Under the pieces are notes generated by a model, which searched no databases, was not told the origin of the DNA, and saw nothing but the letters and a program-made list of their open reading frames with translations. From contig JAPEHQ010000023.1 in NCBI GenBank assembly GCA_027405735.1, forward strand, positions 62,001-126,000: 64,000 nt of DNA. Reading direction: 5' to 3'. Each line of letters begins with the position of its first letter. Position 1 is the first letter of the stretch. Below, piece by piece: positions 11,283 to 21,814 of the stretch. The DNA comes from Mucor racemosus. Its lineage: Eukaryota > Mucoromycota > Mucoromycetes > Mucorales > Mucoraceae. The position numbers and the translations under genes are program-made.

Positions 11283-12383
11283 TTATCCATGACTTAATGG
11301 TAACACTACCATTTCCAATAAATCATTAATCCATCTCTCTCTTATTTGTTGCCAATCATCGTCCATAACCAATGTATGTCTCTCCAAATTAATAATAGCT
11401 CCTGCTAAATGCCTTTCTGATTGTGAACTTGCTACCAATGTTAACCATGTTTCACGTTCTTGGATCCAAGATTCTGTCACCGCAGTCCACAATAGGGCCA
11501 TTTCCAGTTGCACTAATTGAAATGCAATTTGCTCTATACTATTTGGCTCTCTCGAGATCCATTCATCTCGTTTAGCTAACCATTTGGGTGATTTATGTCG
11601 ATTAGATATATGTGATTCGTATAATCGTAATTTTGCATTTAAGGCTTTTATTGTACTCAACACAGATGTTTCATAAGATGGTGGTGCTTCATGTTGTTGT
11701 TGTTGTTGTTGATTTTGTCGTTGATTGATAGCAGAAGATGAGGATGACCCTGAAGAAGAACCAGCAACAACAGACAAATGTGAAGGTGTTGAAAATGCTG
11801 GTGGTGGACTATTTGATCGGGAAATACTGTGCTCTGGTTCGTCTAACGTATCATGGTCTCGTGTATTATCATCGGTATCTTCATGTTGATCACTATCTTC
11901 ACTGTGATGATCATCTACAGCAACAGCAGAATTATGGGAATTTGTATTTGCATTGTTACTAATAGCAGTAGCTAATGGTGTTGTTGTTAAACCATCATCA
12001 CTGTCATCAGAAGATTGCTGCACTAACAATCTAAATAAACGATCCAATTTCTCACCAAGTTGATCTATTTTCATCTGCATTTCCATCAAATTAGAAGAAC
12101 TTTCTTCTGGGATATGAACTTCCCAAATCACGTTGTTGCTATTTATATCGGGTATTGGGATTCTTTTCGGTAATAGTTCTGTATGATGATCAGGATGTAG
12201 TTTAAATGGAATAAGTTTAGAGTTAGTTAGTAAAGCTGTTGCTTTGGGTAGTAATGATTTTATATCGCTTAAAAGCAATACATTTTCTTGTTCAATATTT
12301 CTAATAGGGATTTCATAGATTGTATTGTCGTATTCGATCAATTTATATTGTGTAGTTGTTGTTGAGGTAGGTCCTCCTTGCAT
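11283..12383 (-). CDS. Hypothetical protein with acidic, low-complexity centre
   Basis: A single frame of 366 aa; the first real ATG is at 12,383 (MQGGPTSTTTT), because the frame extends further only through a TTG. Residues about 10-95 look globular and conserved in style (QYKLIEYDNTIYEIPIRN, LLPKATALL). A short coiled-coil-like stretch follows (MQMKIDQLGEKLDRLFRLL), then a long Asp/His/Ser/Asn-rich linker with Gln repeats, and a helical C-terminal part rich in Trp (WISREPNSIEQIAFQLV, WIQERETW). I do not recognise a family. It is convergent with the zinc-finger gene and about 137 bp from it. The composition suggests a nuclear or cytoplasmic adaptor, but no function can be assigned. Confidence 0.7.
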   Translation of the reverse strand: MQGGPTSTTTTQYKLIEYDNTIYEIPIRNIEQENVLLLSDIKSLLPKATALLTNSKLIPFKLHPDHHTELLPKRIPIPDINSNNVIWEVHIPEESSSNLMEMQMKIDQLGEKLDRLFRLLVQQSSDDSDDGLTTTPLATAISNNANTNSHNSAVAVDDHHSEDSDQHEDTDDNTRDHDTLDEPEHSISRSNSPPPAFSTPSHLSVVAGSSSGSSSSSAINQRQNQQQQQQHEAPPSYETSVLSTIKALNAKLRLYESHISNRHKSPKWLAKRDEWISREPNSIEQIAFQLVQLEMALLWTAVTESWIQERETWLTLVASSQSERHLAGAIINLERHTLVMDDDWQQIRERWINDLLEMVVLPLSHG

Positions 12384-12839
12384 TGTATAAAGCAACGTAA
12401 TAAAGAAAAGGGATAGTTGTTAGTGTATCATTTTGCAAATCCATTTCAATTATTCATCAAGCGTTATCTAGTCACGTACAAGCAGGTGTAAAAGTGGGAA
12501 TTCTCTTTATCGGAATCTAAGATTTCAGCATCCACGACTCATAGAAGCTGAAATTTTAAGCCATAATGCAGAAACTGTATTGCTGTGGCCTCAGCTTGGA
12601 GAAACTTTGGCAGATGAATATTCTGGTTAACCAACGTCTATTTATTAATTTCGTTTCAAAATTCAATTTCGAATTATAGGCTCCTTTTCATCAAGTATGG
12701 CTATTGATATATCGATATATGTCATAGTATAAAGTTAAAATCAATATTTACCTAACGTTAACCAAAATTTGACCTATAATCAATTGTAAAATTTAAATCC
12801 ATTAATGAAGTATTTTTATTTTTTGTTCAAAAGATAGAT

Positions 12840-14012
12840 CCAATTGAAGGCTACTCTTCATTTTTTGTTTCAGCGAAAAGTATTGATTTTTCGTCAAGAT
12901 AATCAAAAGAGTAGTTCATTGTACATTTTACAGCCTTTAATAGCTGAGTTCAAAAATCGATCTGATGATGATGATGACAAATCTACCCAAAAATGATCAA
13001 AAAACAAATTCGTTCAATAGTTCATGAACTGCAGAGTAAATTGAACTGGCCTATTAACTGTTTTTTGTACAGTTTTGGATCCTGCATCTACGTAAATAAA
13101 ATAAAAATAAAGGTTTCACATTAAAATTTCCATAAAATGCAATTAAAATTTTGGAGGTTTTTTGAAGATAGACATTAATTTTGATAAGCATAATTTACAT
13201 ATAAGTAATTGGTATGATGCGCAAAAAATTTATCTATCGATCGAGCTATTATAGAACATTTTAGCTACATTTTTCGTAGAGAAAACGAGATTTTTGTCCA
13301 AATTTTTTTCAGATTCAGAATTTGGGATGAGGGTATATAAGGGAAAAATGGAAGCTAGAAATGGAGGTACCTTTTTGTATGCATTTTTGAGGATATCTCC
13401 ACGAAAAATCAATATTTTGAAAAAAACTAAATTGGATCCGACGGAGCTTAACAAGGTCAATGACATGAATGTAAAAAAAATGCTGCTCAATTTAACCAAT
13501 ATTTTGGAATCTACTACAAAAATATCAAAAAAAATGAAAAAAAAATAAAAGTGCTCAGAATTTTTTTATATTAAAATATGTTATAGAGTGCTTCAAAACA
13601 AGTAAGTTTTAATATTAGAAAGTGTTAGTATAGCTTGATTTGTTCTAGATATATGAAGCCTCCAAGTTTTCCATCCTTTAGCAGTGAAATACGCGTAAAA
13701 AATCTGAAACATTAGCACTGAAAAATTAATACCAACTGCAAAAAAATAGGATATTTCTGGACACTTATTTTTGGATTAAAGCTGAACATCTCAGGTATAT
13801 TGGCATATAAATTTTTCTTGGTGTTATTTAGTGAAAACAAAAAGTAGAGCAGGAATGAAAAATGAGACCCAGTTTTCAATGAAAAAGCAGTGAATTTTAC
13901 GCGTTTTTGAGTCTCTCGTGAGATATAAAATAAATTTAGGAATAGGTAGCATAATGCGGCCAATTCATGTCTGTTTAGTAGTGTCTAAAGTATATCCTAA
14001 AAATATTTATTA
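12840..14012 (+). repeat. 1.2-kb dispersed repeat N, copy 1
   Basis: This block is matched along nearly its whole length by an inverted, diverged copy at about 62,190-63,400, and its last 300 bp by a fragment at 1,433-1,745. A shared short reading frame (SEFGMRVYKGKM here, SEFRMRVYKGKL in the other copy) and the words aaattggatccgacggagct link them. Frames are broken in both copies. It could be a decayed DNA transposon or a gene-derived repeat; no recognisable domain is seen. Confidence 0.75.
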
Positions 14013-14804
14013 TGAGGTTAGTTATAGAAAGAAGGCATACTCCGATTTTGAAGATTGAAACTATGAATTTTTTTTTTGAAAATTCAAATTTTTTGATATT
14101 AAAATTCATTTTAACTAATCGAGCGTAGTTTCTTCGTGTATTACAGCAAGTCAAAATAGGTTGTGAAGGACAGAACAAACAAAATAAACTGTAATTTTTT
14201 TATTGATTACTTAGTAAGAAAAATATTTACATGAATATCATAGAATGTGATTGTTTAAGCTACTTTTACAGTACATAGAAGAAATCTAAAAATCAATTTT
14301 TATTATACAGTATATACTGCATTAGAAGATATTGTTTTCCTGTGGAGATGTGATGACGAGATTTGGTATCTTTAACATTGATGACGGTAAATTTTATATA
14401 TCATAAAATTTTTGTTATTTTATATATATATACTATATACACGTTTTATCTACTACTAAATTTTTGTATATATACGTAGCGCTATTCTGTATCTATTAAT
14501 CATATGCTCGCTGGAAACTTCAGTTATTATGTTTTCTAGTGAAATAAAGTCAGCTTTGCATTATTGTACCTAGCATAATTACATGATGATGTAGGGCAAA
14601 AATGACAGGTTTTTCTTTATATTTCGGTCAGGAATAAAGATTTTTTTGTAAACAAAATTGCTACTGATACTCAGCAAATAGCAGGATTATATACCAAACA
14701 AAAAACTATGGTCAAATTACTCAATACTGCACAAATTAAGAAAAAAAGCAAAATAACAGATAAGTAGAAGGGCAGCAATTAAAAAAAAGCAAAAATAGAG
14801 GGGA
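14013..14804. other. Intergenic, AT-rich
   Basis: No coding signal, and no match to the repeats described elsewhere in the window. Contains several tatata stretches. Confidence 0.4.
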
Positions 14805-14884
14805 CGTTTGTCCTAGTTGCAAGACTTATGTGCTTTACAGCTAGTTCAAACGGAGAGGTTGTGGGTTCGAAACTCATGTAAACG
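14805..14884 (+). tRNA. tRNA-like sequence with Pol III terminator
   Basis: The 7-bp acceptor stem (CGTTTGT at 14805-14811 with GTAAACG at 14878-14884) and a complete T arm (GTGGG TTCGAAA CTCAT, 14861-14877) pair with only wobbles, and the T arm abuts the acceptor strand as in a tRNA. The T-loop is a good internal B box (GGTTCGAAAC). A run of seven T starts at 14887, a fitting Pol III stop. The D arm is weak, lacks the GG pair, and I cannot place an anticodon stem; the middle section is about 7 nt longer than usual. It may be a divergent or intron-bearing tRNA, a pseudogene, or a SINE head. Confidence 0.35.
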
Positions 14885-14893
14885 GATTTTTTT

Positions 14894-15528
14894 CGGAACT
14901 TGTGTTTGCCGGGCTAGAACCGCAGCCAATCACCCCCTCACCTTTTTTTCGTTTTTACCTTTCTACGCACAGCTTTCAAAAGACTACCAATTGTTTTCTT
15001 CTTTTCTCTACTCCAGTATTTTTAGTGCCATTTCGGAAATTTATTTTTTTTATGAATATCTTATTTCACAAGCACAAGAGAGACACATTCTGCACCACGC
15101 AATAATTATTTAATAATGTAAACTGTATTGCAAGCCTACTATTGTCTGTATATTTTGATTTTGGTTTTCATCCAGTACGTAACAAATAGAGTATTACTAA
15201 TTGTAACATAAAAGCATACATAATGGAATATCTTTAGTCATTTTTCAGAAAGACTTGAAAAAAGCTCAGCGAATAATATCGTGAATCATATTTGGATTCC
15301 TATCAGTCCCTGCTTCAGTTATCAACAGTTAGAAATTGGTTTGTCACCAACTTTAATTTATCCTTAAAAAAGGACTTCAGGATAATTATTATTACTGCAT
15401 GAACAATAATATTTATGGCATATCACTTTTCACTCAAGAAACAATTTATATGTAAAAGCTTGAGAATAATGCCCAAAGTTATGTATAGGCTTCCGTCAAT
15501 TTATTATTTATTATAATGCATGGTGTGT
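14894..15528. other. Intergenic, AT-rich
   Basis: Short frames only. No gene or repeat boundary is recognised before repeat P begins near 15,529. Confidence 0.4.
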
Positions 15529-16060
15529 GCCACCAAGTACCATATGTCATCACCTTCTACATTATCAATACATCTTACAATCTATTGACTACGGCATGTA
15601 TTGAAGTGCAAATTTTTTATATCGGATATAAGAAACCCTTAGCATACTAAAGGATTCCAGCAATTACCAAAAAAAGTGCTTGGATCTCAATTATGACACC
15701 ATATCATTTCATCCCAGCGGTTAATAATCAATCAAGTAGCTATCAAATCAACATCCAAACACATTTAGCGCAGCATTGAAACAAGGCAACTCACAAGCTC
15801 TGCAAGAACGGTTAAATTATGACTAATACATTTCAATCCATAGATTACTATTAAACAGATCTAATGGTTCAATAGTGCCTTATTAAATCACATCCCAGGA
15901 TCTCAATGTCAAATCAATATAAAAGGCCATCATACTTTTATAATATTTACATAAACGATATCTTGTTTTTCTTATACAGTTGAAGAAATGATTCATTACT
16001 CATTTTCTTTTAATTGTATTCTTTTTTTAGTATTATTTATCAAACCTGAAAATATACGAC
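15529..16060 (+). repeat. Dispersed repeat P, copy 1
   Basis: Shared with 40,007-40,894 and, for its first 110 bp, with 23,600-23,712. Marker words are ccaccaagtaccatatg, cttacaatctattgacta and catcccagcggttaat. It ends with a promoter-like stretch (caatataaaaggccat) and then tattatttatcaaacctg. Here it runs straight into a fragment resembling dynein intermediate chain. This copy is uninterrupted and provides the empty site for the LTR found in copy 2. Confidence 0.75.
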
Positions 16061-16162
16061 ACTGGTAAAGCATTGAAAAATAAATTGGTTAGGGACAAAG
16101 AGGGTAAAAAGGCGGCAATAGGTTCCAATAATGGACATGTTTATGTTTATAATATTGGAGAG
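16061..16162 (+). pseudogene. Fragment resembling dynein intermediate chain (last WD40 repeat), copy 1
   Basis: Translates as GKALKNKL and KEGKKAAIGSNNGHVYVYN followed by IGE and a GTAAGA donor. The pattern of a tryptophan-type WD strand, GSxDGHVYVYDIGE and an intron directly after it resembles the C-terminal WD40 blade of cytoplasmic dynein intermediate chains. It is shorter and more diverged than the other two copies. It lies between repeat P and repeat M, so it is a captured exon rather than a gene. Confidence 0.55.
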
Positions 16163-16257
16163 GTAAGACTAAAACTCAATGTTAAACTACATCTAACGCA
16201 ATAATTATTAAGTAAGGCTATATTATTATCAAATAAACTAACACATAATATTAGGAT

Positions 16258-17645
16258 TTATAAAGATTTACAGTAGTAATAAGTTTGGATCAAGTGAATA
16301 CAGCATCGTAACTTCTTGAAAAAGTTCTCAAGTATTATAAAATATCTTATTTTTAAGATTTACAGGGCTTATAAGCGGAATATTAATTTCGAAAATTATT
16401 TTTGTCCAGATCATCAATTTTGACATTTTTTTAATTTTTTTTTCTGATTTTTCAAATTTAGAGTTAATTATACTACCAGTTATAAAAACAAAAAATATAC
16501 ACATATGCAGAATTTAGCATTCTATTCGCTCAATAAAAAATAACAAACATTTTTATTGCAAAATATTACATGAAAATCCTTTAACAAAAATTCCGTTTTT
16601 GGGACAAAAGTACAAAGTTTCATTACTTAACATTTAATATTAAGCTTTTATAAAATGTGTATTAGTCATGGCTACAATTTTCTCTCACAATGTAGTATAT
16701 TTAAACGTCGATTTTGGTATCAAAAATTGATTTTTCTGTTTTTTGATCAAAATCATGAGTGTTGGTAAGGATAAAATGAGCCCCGAAAATGTCCGCTACA
16801 AAGTCTGAATTTTCAGACTGTATGTGGTTAAATATAAGAAAAGTTAAAAAACAGAAATTCTTTTCTATTTAAAACTTAGATATACCATAGTATAAGAGAC
16901 TTCAAAATTCAATCTTGCTATGCCCAATTACGGCGTCGCTCTACGGGCTCGCTTTTGCAATTTTTTAATGAATCTATGATATAACAGCCGGTTTTCTGGT
17001 AGAAAATGCATTTTTCTATGATAACAGATATTATCTATTTTGTTTAATTTATGGGTTGATGCGCTGTAATGCTGCTTTTACATTGCCTGAAATGAGCAGG
17101 AGGGTTTTAATTGCGCTGAATAATGTAAAGCCTTGAAAATCCTTTTCTATGTGTGTTGTTTCTCTCTTTTTTTTTGTTTTTGTATTTCAAGGATATATTG
17201 ACCGTTTTATAAGGCATATCAGACTATCAAGCTGGTATTCTTTTCTTTTACCTGAATACGTATACTAACATAAGGGACTAATATTTTTAATGTAAGTAGC
17301 AGTCTATATTGAAGACTGACATTTTCATTTAACTGCATTCTAAGATCAAATATCATTACTTACTACTGTATTGTTGGACGTATTTCTTGATTACTAGATC
17401 AAATCGAAAGCAATGATATTTATTATCTATTCAATGAAAAACTAGAACTGGCTACAAACCCATGAAATGTTCCAGAAAAGTGATAAAATTTCAAATGATA
17501 TAGAAACACAAAAAAAGAATAATAATCTAATTCCTTGTATAATAATCATTGTTTCGATCGTAGCTACTGTATACTTGAAAACAAATTTTTTTACAGCTGA
17601 CAATCGTAAACTAAAATAGTAAGTTTAAAGAGGGTTAATTTGTTT
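16258..17645 (+). repeat. Dispersed repeat M, copy 2
   Basis: Full copy of the 1.4-kb repeat. The 95 bp before it, after the dynein-like exon's donor, are also shared with the copies at 21,815 and 45,585, so the captured exon, its intron start and M move as one composite unit. Confidence 0.8.
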
Positions 17646-17977
17646 GAGTTTTATGTGTGATAAAGTAACATCTATAATCTTAGATTTGGCTTGCATATAA
17701 ACTTAAGCAGCAAGTGTTATTTAAGTTTATGCTCGAGCAAAAACCATTGTTGCTGTAAACTGAAAACATTATGACTATAAACATATTTACAAATGATGAT
17801 AATCGTAAATATATTGGTTTTTGCATGTATTGCTCTACATAAACAACGTATTGAATTGAATTGTCTATAATCTATATTATTAATTAATAAAAGCAAATGT
17901 AATTTAAAAACCCATTCCAGTGAAAAAATGCAATGGAATTTTGAGAATGGCACGATGCTTATGTACAAACCAATTTG

Positions 17978-18218
17978 TTGTGCCCATACAATCAGCTCAT
18001 TATGCTAATGGCCAGATTTTATTATTATGCACAAATCGGGATAATGATAGTATGCTTATGGGCAATTCTACTATTATGCACGCATGGGATTAATGTTATG
18101 CACACAGACAGAATCTAGAATTCTGCACATACTTGGTTAGCGTTGTACTCGTGTGCAGTTTCTTTTGTTGTGCCCATGTGCATATTGTTATCTTTTTAAC
18201 CATATTCAGTGGGCACAA
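17978..18218. mobile_element. MITE-like element with TTGTGCCCA termini, copy 1
   Basis: A 240-bp non-coding element bounded by TTGTGCCCA and its inverse TGGGCACAA. Three related copies lie at 39,348, 43,395 and 47,291. The interior repeats the word tatgcac several times. No target duplication could be fixed, so the class is uncertain. Confidence 0.5.
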
Positions 18219-18491
18219 CAACTCAGGTTACTACAGTATGTAGCCCACCTCCTGGGTGCAGTGGAATTACATACTAAAAACGCTTGATAAAAATAAAACA
18301 ACCTAAATTCCAAGTGTCACTCATAAGATATGATGCCACTTGAAATGCGAACAACAACAATAAACAAACGCTTCAATTGAACACAATAACACACGCATGC
18401 TAAAAATATGAAATACCCTTCTTTTTGAACCATACATGTCGTGTAGATGATAGCACCCTTGATCACGGCGCAATCAATTACACAAATGACA

Positions 18492-20142
18492 TACAGTGAC
18501 CCCCAAAACTGTCCCAATGTTTTCTAGTTTCGAGTTTAGTATGATTTTCAGGCACAATAGATATATTTAAAGTACGACATGTTTTATATATTTCGGAAGA
18601 TCAATTAATTATCTTTTATAATAAATTAAAAAAAACTCGAATTTTATTGGTCGAATGAATTTATATCCAATTTGGGACAGTATATGCATTGGGACAGTTT
18701 TGAGAGGCTTTTTTGATTTTTAGGTAATCGATGATTGTAGAACCACAATTTGCACTAGTATTTTGAACACTTGACAGTCAATAAAAAAACACCTAATTTG
18801 ATAAAAAAAATAAAAAAAAAGCATATTTCATATACAGATTTTGGCGCTTTGGCCTATTGAAAATTAATATGAAAAAACTTCAGCAGAATAAGGAAAATGA
18901 TGTCATTAGTCTTTTAAACACCGGTAAATCAGTGCGCCAAGTTGCGGAAATATTGCATGTAAGTAAATCTGTTGTGGGAAGAATTAAAAAACGGTGTTGC
19001 ACAAGCTTGGGTGTGTCTAAAGGGGGTCGACCTAAATTGCTGTCTGAGGCTGATGAAAGGTTTTGTGTCCGCCAAGCAACAAAAAACGCAGTCAAGAATG
19101 CAAGTAAGATTTCAAAACTACTCGAGAGTGATGTCGGAGTTAAGTCAAGCCCAGAAACTGTCCGAAGGGCGCTCCGTAGGGGGGGATTAGGGGCAATTAT
19201 TAGGCCTAAAAAACCTATGCTATCTCCAGCTAATATCCAAAAACGTTTAGAATGGTGTCATCTTCGCAAGGATTGGACTTCCGACGACTGGAGAAGAGTG
19301 ATTTGGTCAGATGAGACCAAGATTAATAGGTTTAACTCAGATGGTAGAAGCTGGGTTTGGATTCGAGGCGGTGAGAGCTTGAAACCTAATCATGTGAAGA
19401 TGACCGTTAAAGGTGGTGGTGGGAGTGTCATACTTTGGAGTGCCATTACGTATGCCGGAGTTGGATGGATATGCAAAATTGAGGGTGCTATGGATCGGCA
19501 TTTGTATAAGCAAATTTTAGAAGAAGATTTGGAGCTGACTATCAATCATACTTTGGACAAATTAGGCCTCCGTCGTGATCAGATCATTTTCCAGCATGAC
19601 AATGATCCAAAGCATACGTCAAATTTAGTTAAGGAATATCTATTGGATCAAGACTATAAAGTAATGAATTGGCCTCCGCAATCTCCTGACTTGAATCCGA
19701 TCGAAAATATGTGGGCCTTATTGAAGAGGAGGCTCAATGAGTACGAAACAGCGCCCAAAGGAATCCTTGATCTTTCGGAGCGTGTAACTGAGGTTTGGTA
19801 CAACACCATTAAACAGGAGGAGTGCCAAAAAGTCATTGATAGCATGCCCAATCGTGTGAAAGTATGCTTGGAAAGAAACGGCCTTTGGACGGACTATTAA
19901 ATAGAATTTTATTTTTTTCAGCTTGAGCTCTCAAAACTGTCCCAATGCATGTGATGTGCTAGATCAGATATAAATTTAACCAGCCAATAAAATTCGAAAT
20001 CTTTTTAACTTGATATAAAAGAAAATTAATTTATCTTCCGAAATATATAAAATATGTCGTACTTTAAATATATTTGTTGTACCTGAAAATCATACTAAAC
20101 TCAAAACTAGAAAACATTGGGACAGTTTTGGGGGTCACTGTA
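18492..20142 (+). mobile_element. Tc1/mariner transposon, apparently intact
   Basis: The element proper spans 18494-20140 and is flanked by TA dinucleotides (18492-18493, 20141-20142). Its ends are inverted (CAGTGACCCCCAAAACTG at the left, reverse complement at the right), with similarity reaching well over 100 bp inward. An internal site, GCATTGGGACAG...GAGAG at 18686-18706, recurs inverted at 19928-19948. The paralogous sequence at 43,908 reads gacatatatatc with no insertion, an exact empty site with a single TA. The element carries one intact transposase. Confidence 0.95.
18869..19900 (+). CDS. Tc1-family transposase (DD34E)
   Basis: Cuts and pastes the surrounding element at TA sites in the nucleus. 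The first ATG is at 18,869, giving 343 aa; the frame extends upstream only from a TTG. The N-terminal half has a helix-turn-helix of the paired type (SVRQVAEILHVSKSVVGRI) and a GRPKLL AT-hook-like motif, then the second helical domain. The catalytic triad is visible: VIWSDETK (first Asp), QHDNDPKHTS (second Asp) and SPDLNPIENMW (Glu), with exactly 34 residues between the second Asp and the Glu. There are no stops or frameshifts and the ends are well preserved, so it could be active. The base composition is less AT-rich than the flanks. Confidence 0.96.
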   Translation: MKKLQQNKENDVISLLNTGKSVRQVAEILHVSKSVVGRIKKRCCTSLGVSKGGRPKLLSEADERFCVRQATKNAVKNASKISKLLESDVGVKSSPETVRRALRRGGLGAIIRPKKPMLSPANIQKRLEWCHLRKDWTSDDWRRVIWSDETKINRFNSDGRSWVWIRGGESLKPNHVKMTVKGGGGSVILWSAITYAGVGWICKIEGAMDRHLYKQILEEDLELTINHTLDKLGLRRDQIIFQHDNDPKHTSNLVKEYLLDQDYKVMNWPPQSPDLNPIENMWALLKRRLNEYETAPKGILDLSERVTEVWYNTIKQEECQKVIDSMPNRVKVCLERNGLWTDY

Positions 20143-20745
20143 TATATCAAAACAGGACTCTATCCAAATCAATAACGATAATAAACAAAGATATCAATTT
20201 AGTCAACTACTCATCTATATCGAAGTTGCACTATCAATATAAATAAGATTCAAGCATATAAAAACTACCCCTTAAAAATCAAGGTTACATAAAATAGATA
20301 TAACAGAAATAAACAAAACAACCATTTCCTAAAAGGTTGATATTGTCACACTTGACATACAATCCCTTATGGTCAATACTCTACACAATTTACCCCTTAA
20401 AATATCAAATCAATAACAATGTACTCAAAACTGGAAGATTACTAAATATACATCCATTCAAGTCTGATGGTATCCAAGTTCTCCAAATCACTATAAATAC
20501 CCTCATACTTTTCAATTATTTTAACTCTTCAGAAATCTTTTGTAATAAAAACTTTAGCTAATTATAATTGTATTTCTACTGCTTTTATTTTTATATTTTT
20601 TTTATTTAATTGCTGTATTATTAAAAATCAAGCTTTTTATAGCTATAAAAATGACAATGGGATATTTCTTGAAGTGAACTAAGCTAGATTGCCATCATAA
20701 AATACCTAAATTAAATATCATCTAATTGAAACCATGCTATCAAAG
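20143..20745. other. Promoter-like spacer inside the duplication
   Basis: No coding sequence. Contains ctataaataccctcat near 20,500 and a transcript-leader-like AT-rich tail, reminiscent of the promoter-like end of repeat P (caatataaaaggccat). It may be the 5' part of the composite element that carries the dynein-like exon. Confidence 0.4.
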
Positions 20746-20750
20746 ATAAG

Positions 20751-21063
20751 TGATTTATCGAGACTTTGTAAATTAAAATCAACGTAAAAAGTACCGTTTA
20801 TTAGAATGAATTAAGTATGGTTCATATAGTTATTGGAATTGTCTGATAAGATCTAATGGACAGGGATCCATTAGATGTGACAATAGATATTGTTATTAAT
20901 GTGTATGGATATAACATGTTATGTTTCAGTAGTAATATTGCTATAAGTTATGTTTCATTATTAGTTCCTGGGTGACAGGAACCAGTTACTGGATAGATAA
21001 GATCTGCTAGATTTGTCGGAGATCTTCTATATATCGAATAAATGTTGTAATTCTGATAGATCA
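20751..21063 (+). mobile_element. Solo LTR, copy 1
   Basis: A 313-bp unit starting TGATTTATCGAG and ending TAGATCA (TG...CA), flanked on both sides by the 5-bp duplication ATAAG (20746-20750 and 21064-21068). It contains a TATA-like gttcatatag. The identical unit with the same flanks sits at 44,527, because this region is duplicated. No internal retrotransposon sequence remains. Confidence 0.85.
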
Positions 21064-21483
21064 ATAAGACTATATACAGTAGTAAATAGACAATTGCATG
21101 AAGATAGCAAGGGTATAATACTCGAATAAGAGATGTTAAAATACTAAAGTAATGTGGGATATCCCAAATACAAAAAGTACATACTTATCAAGTAGAACAA
21201 GTAAGGGCTGTTATGAAAGCATGATTGACAAACTATATTTAAAACACCGTTCTTGATCCACCAAATCAATAACCAAACAACCCAACATTTATACTCAAAA
21301 TTAATAGAATCGTTGGCAATTGCAATACAATTGCCAGATAGTAAATAATTACCAAATAATATTAATATAGACGTAGAATAACCATTTTATTGCACATTAT
21401 CCATATTTTAATAAAGAAGGATTTTTTTAACAGTATTCTTTATCACTTTTTACACCCATATTTTACTGCATTTCTGATTTTAG

Positions 21484-21720
21484 ATTGACATTCATCATAA
21501 GACGGCTAATAATACGTTTGATACTACTACTGTAGGTGGTGGAATCAGTCAATTTAATTATTATTTATGGTATCTGAATGCAAATACTGAGGAACCATTT
21601 GTAGGCACTTAAGTTGATTCTGGTAAAGCATCGAATAAATTGGCTTGGGACAAAGAGGAGGGTAAAAAGGTGGCAGTAGATTCCAGTGATGGACATGTTT
21701 ATGTTTATGATATTGGAGAG
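21484..21720 (+). pseudogene. Fragment resembling dynein intermediate chain, copy 2
   Basis: An exon-like block between an acceptor (GATTTTAG) and a donor (GAGAG|GTAAGA). The frame reads YYLWYLNANTEEPFVGT, a TAA at 21610-21612, then SGKASNKLAWDKEEGKK and SSDGHVYVYDIGE. LW-LN-TE-P followed by a WD strand and VYVYDIGE matches the end of cytoplasmic dynein intermediate chains as I remember them. The in-frame TAA (probably CAA originally) shows it is not functional. Confidence 0.6.
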
Positions 21721-21814
21721 GTAAGACTAAAACTTAATGTAAACCACCTATAACGCAATAGTTATGAAGTAAGGCTATATCATCATCAAATAGGCAACCA
21801 CACAATATTAACAT

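Noticed and set aside
20337..20561. 74-aa frame in the duplicated spacer
   Set aside because: The counterpart in copy B is shifted by a short indel, and the sequence looks like promoter and leader DNA.
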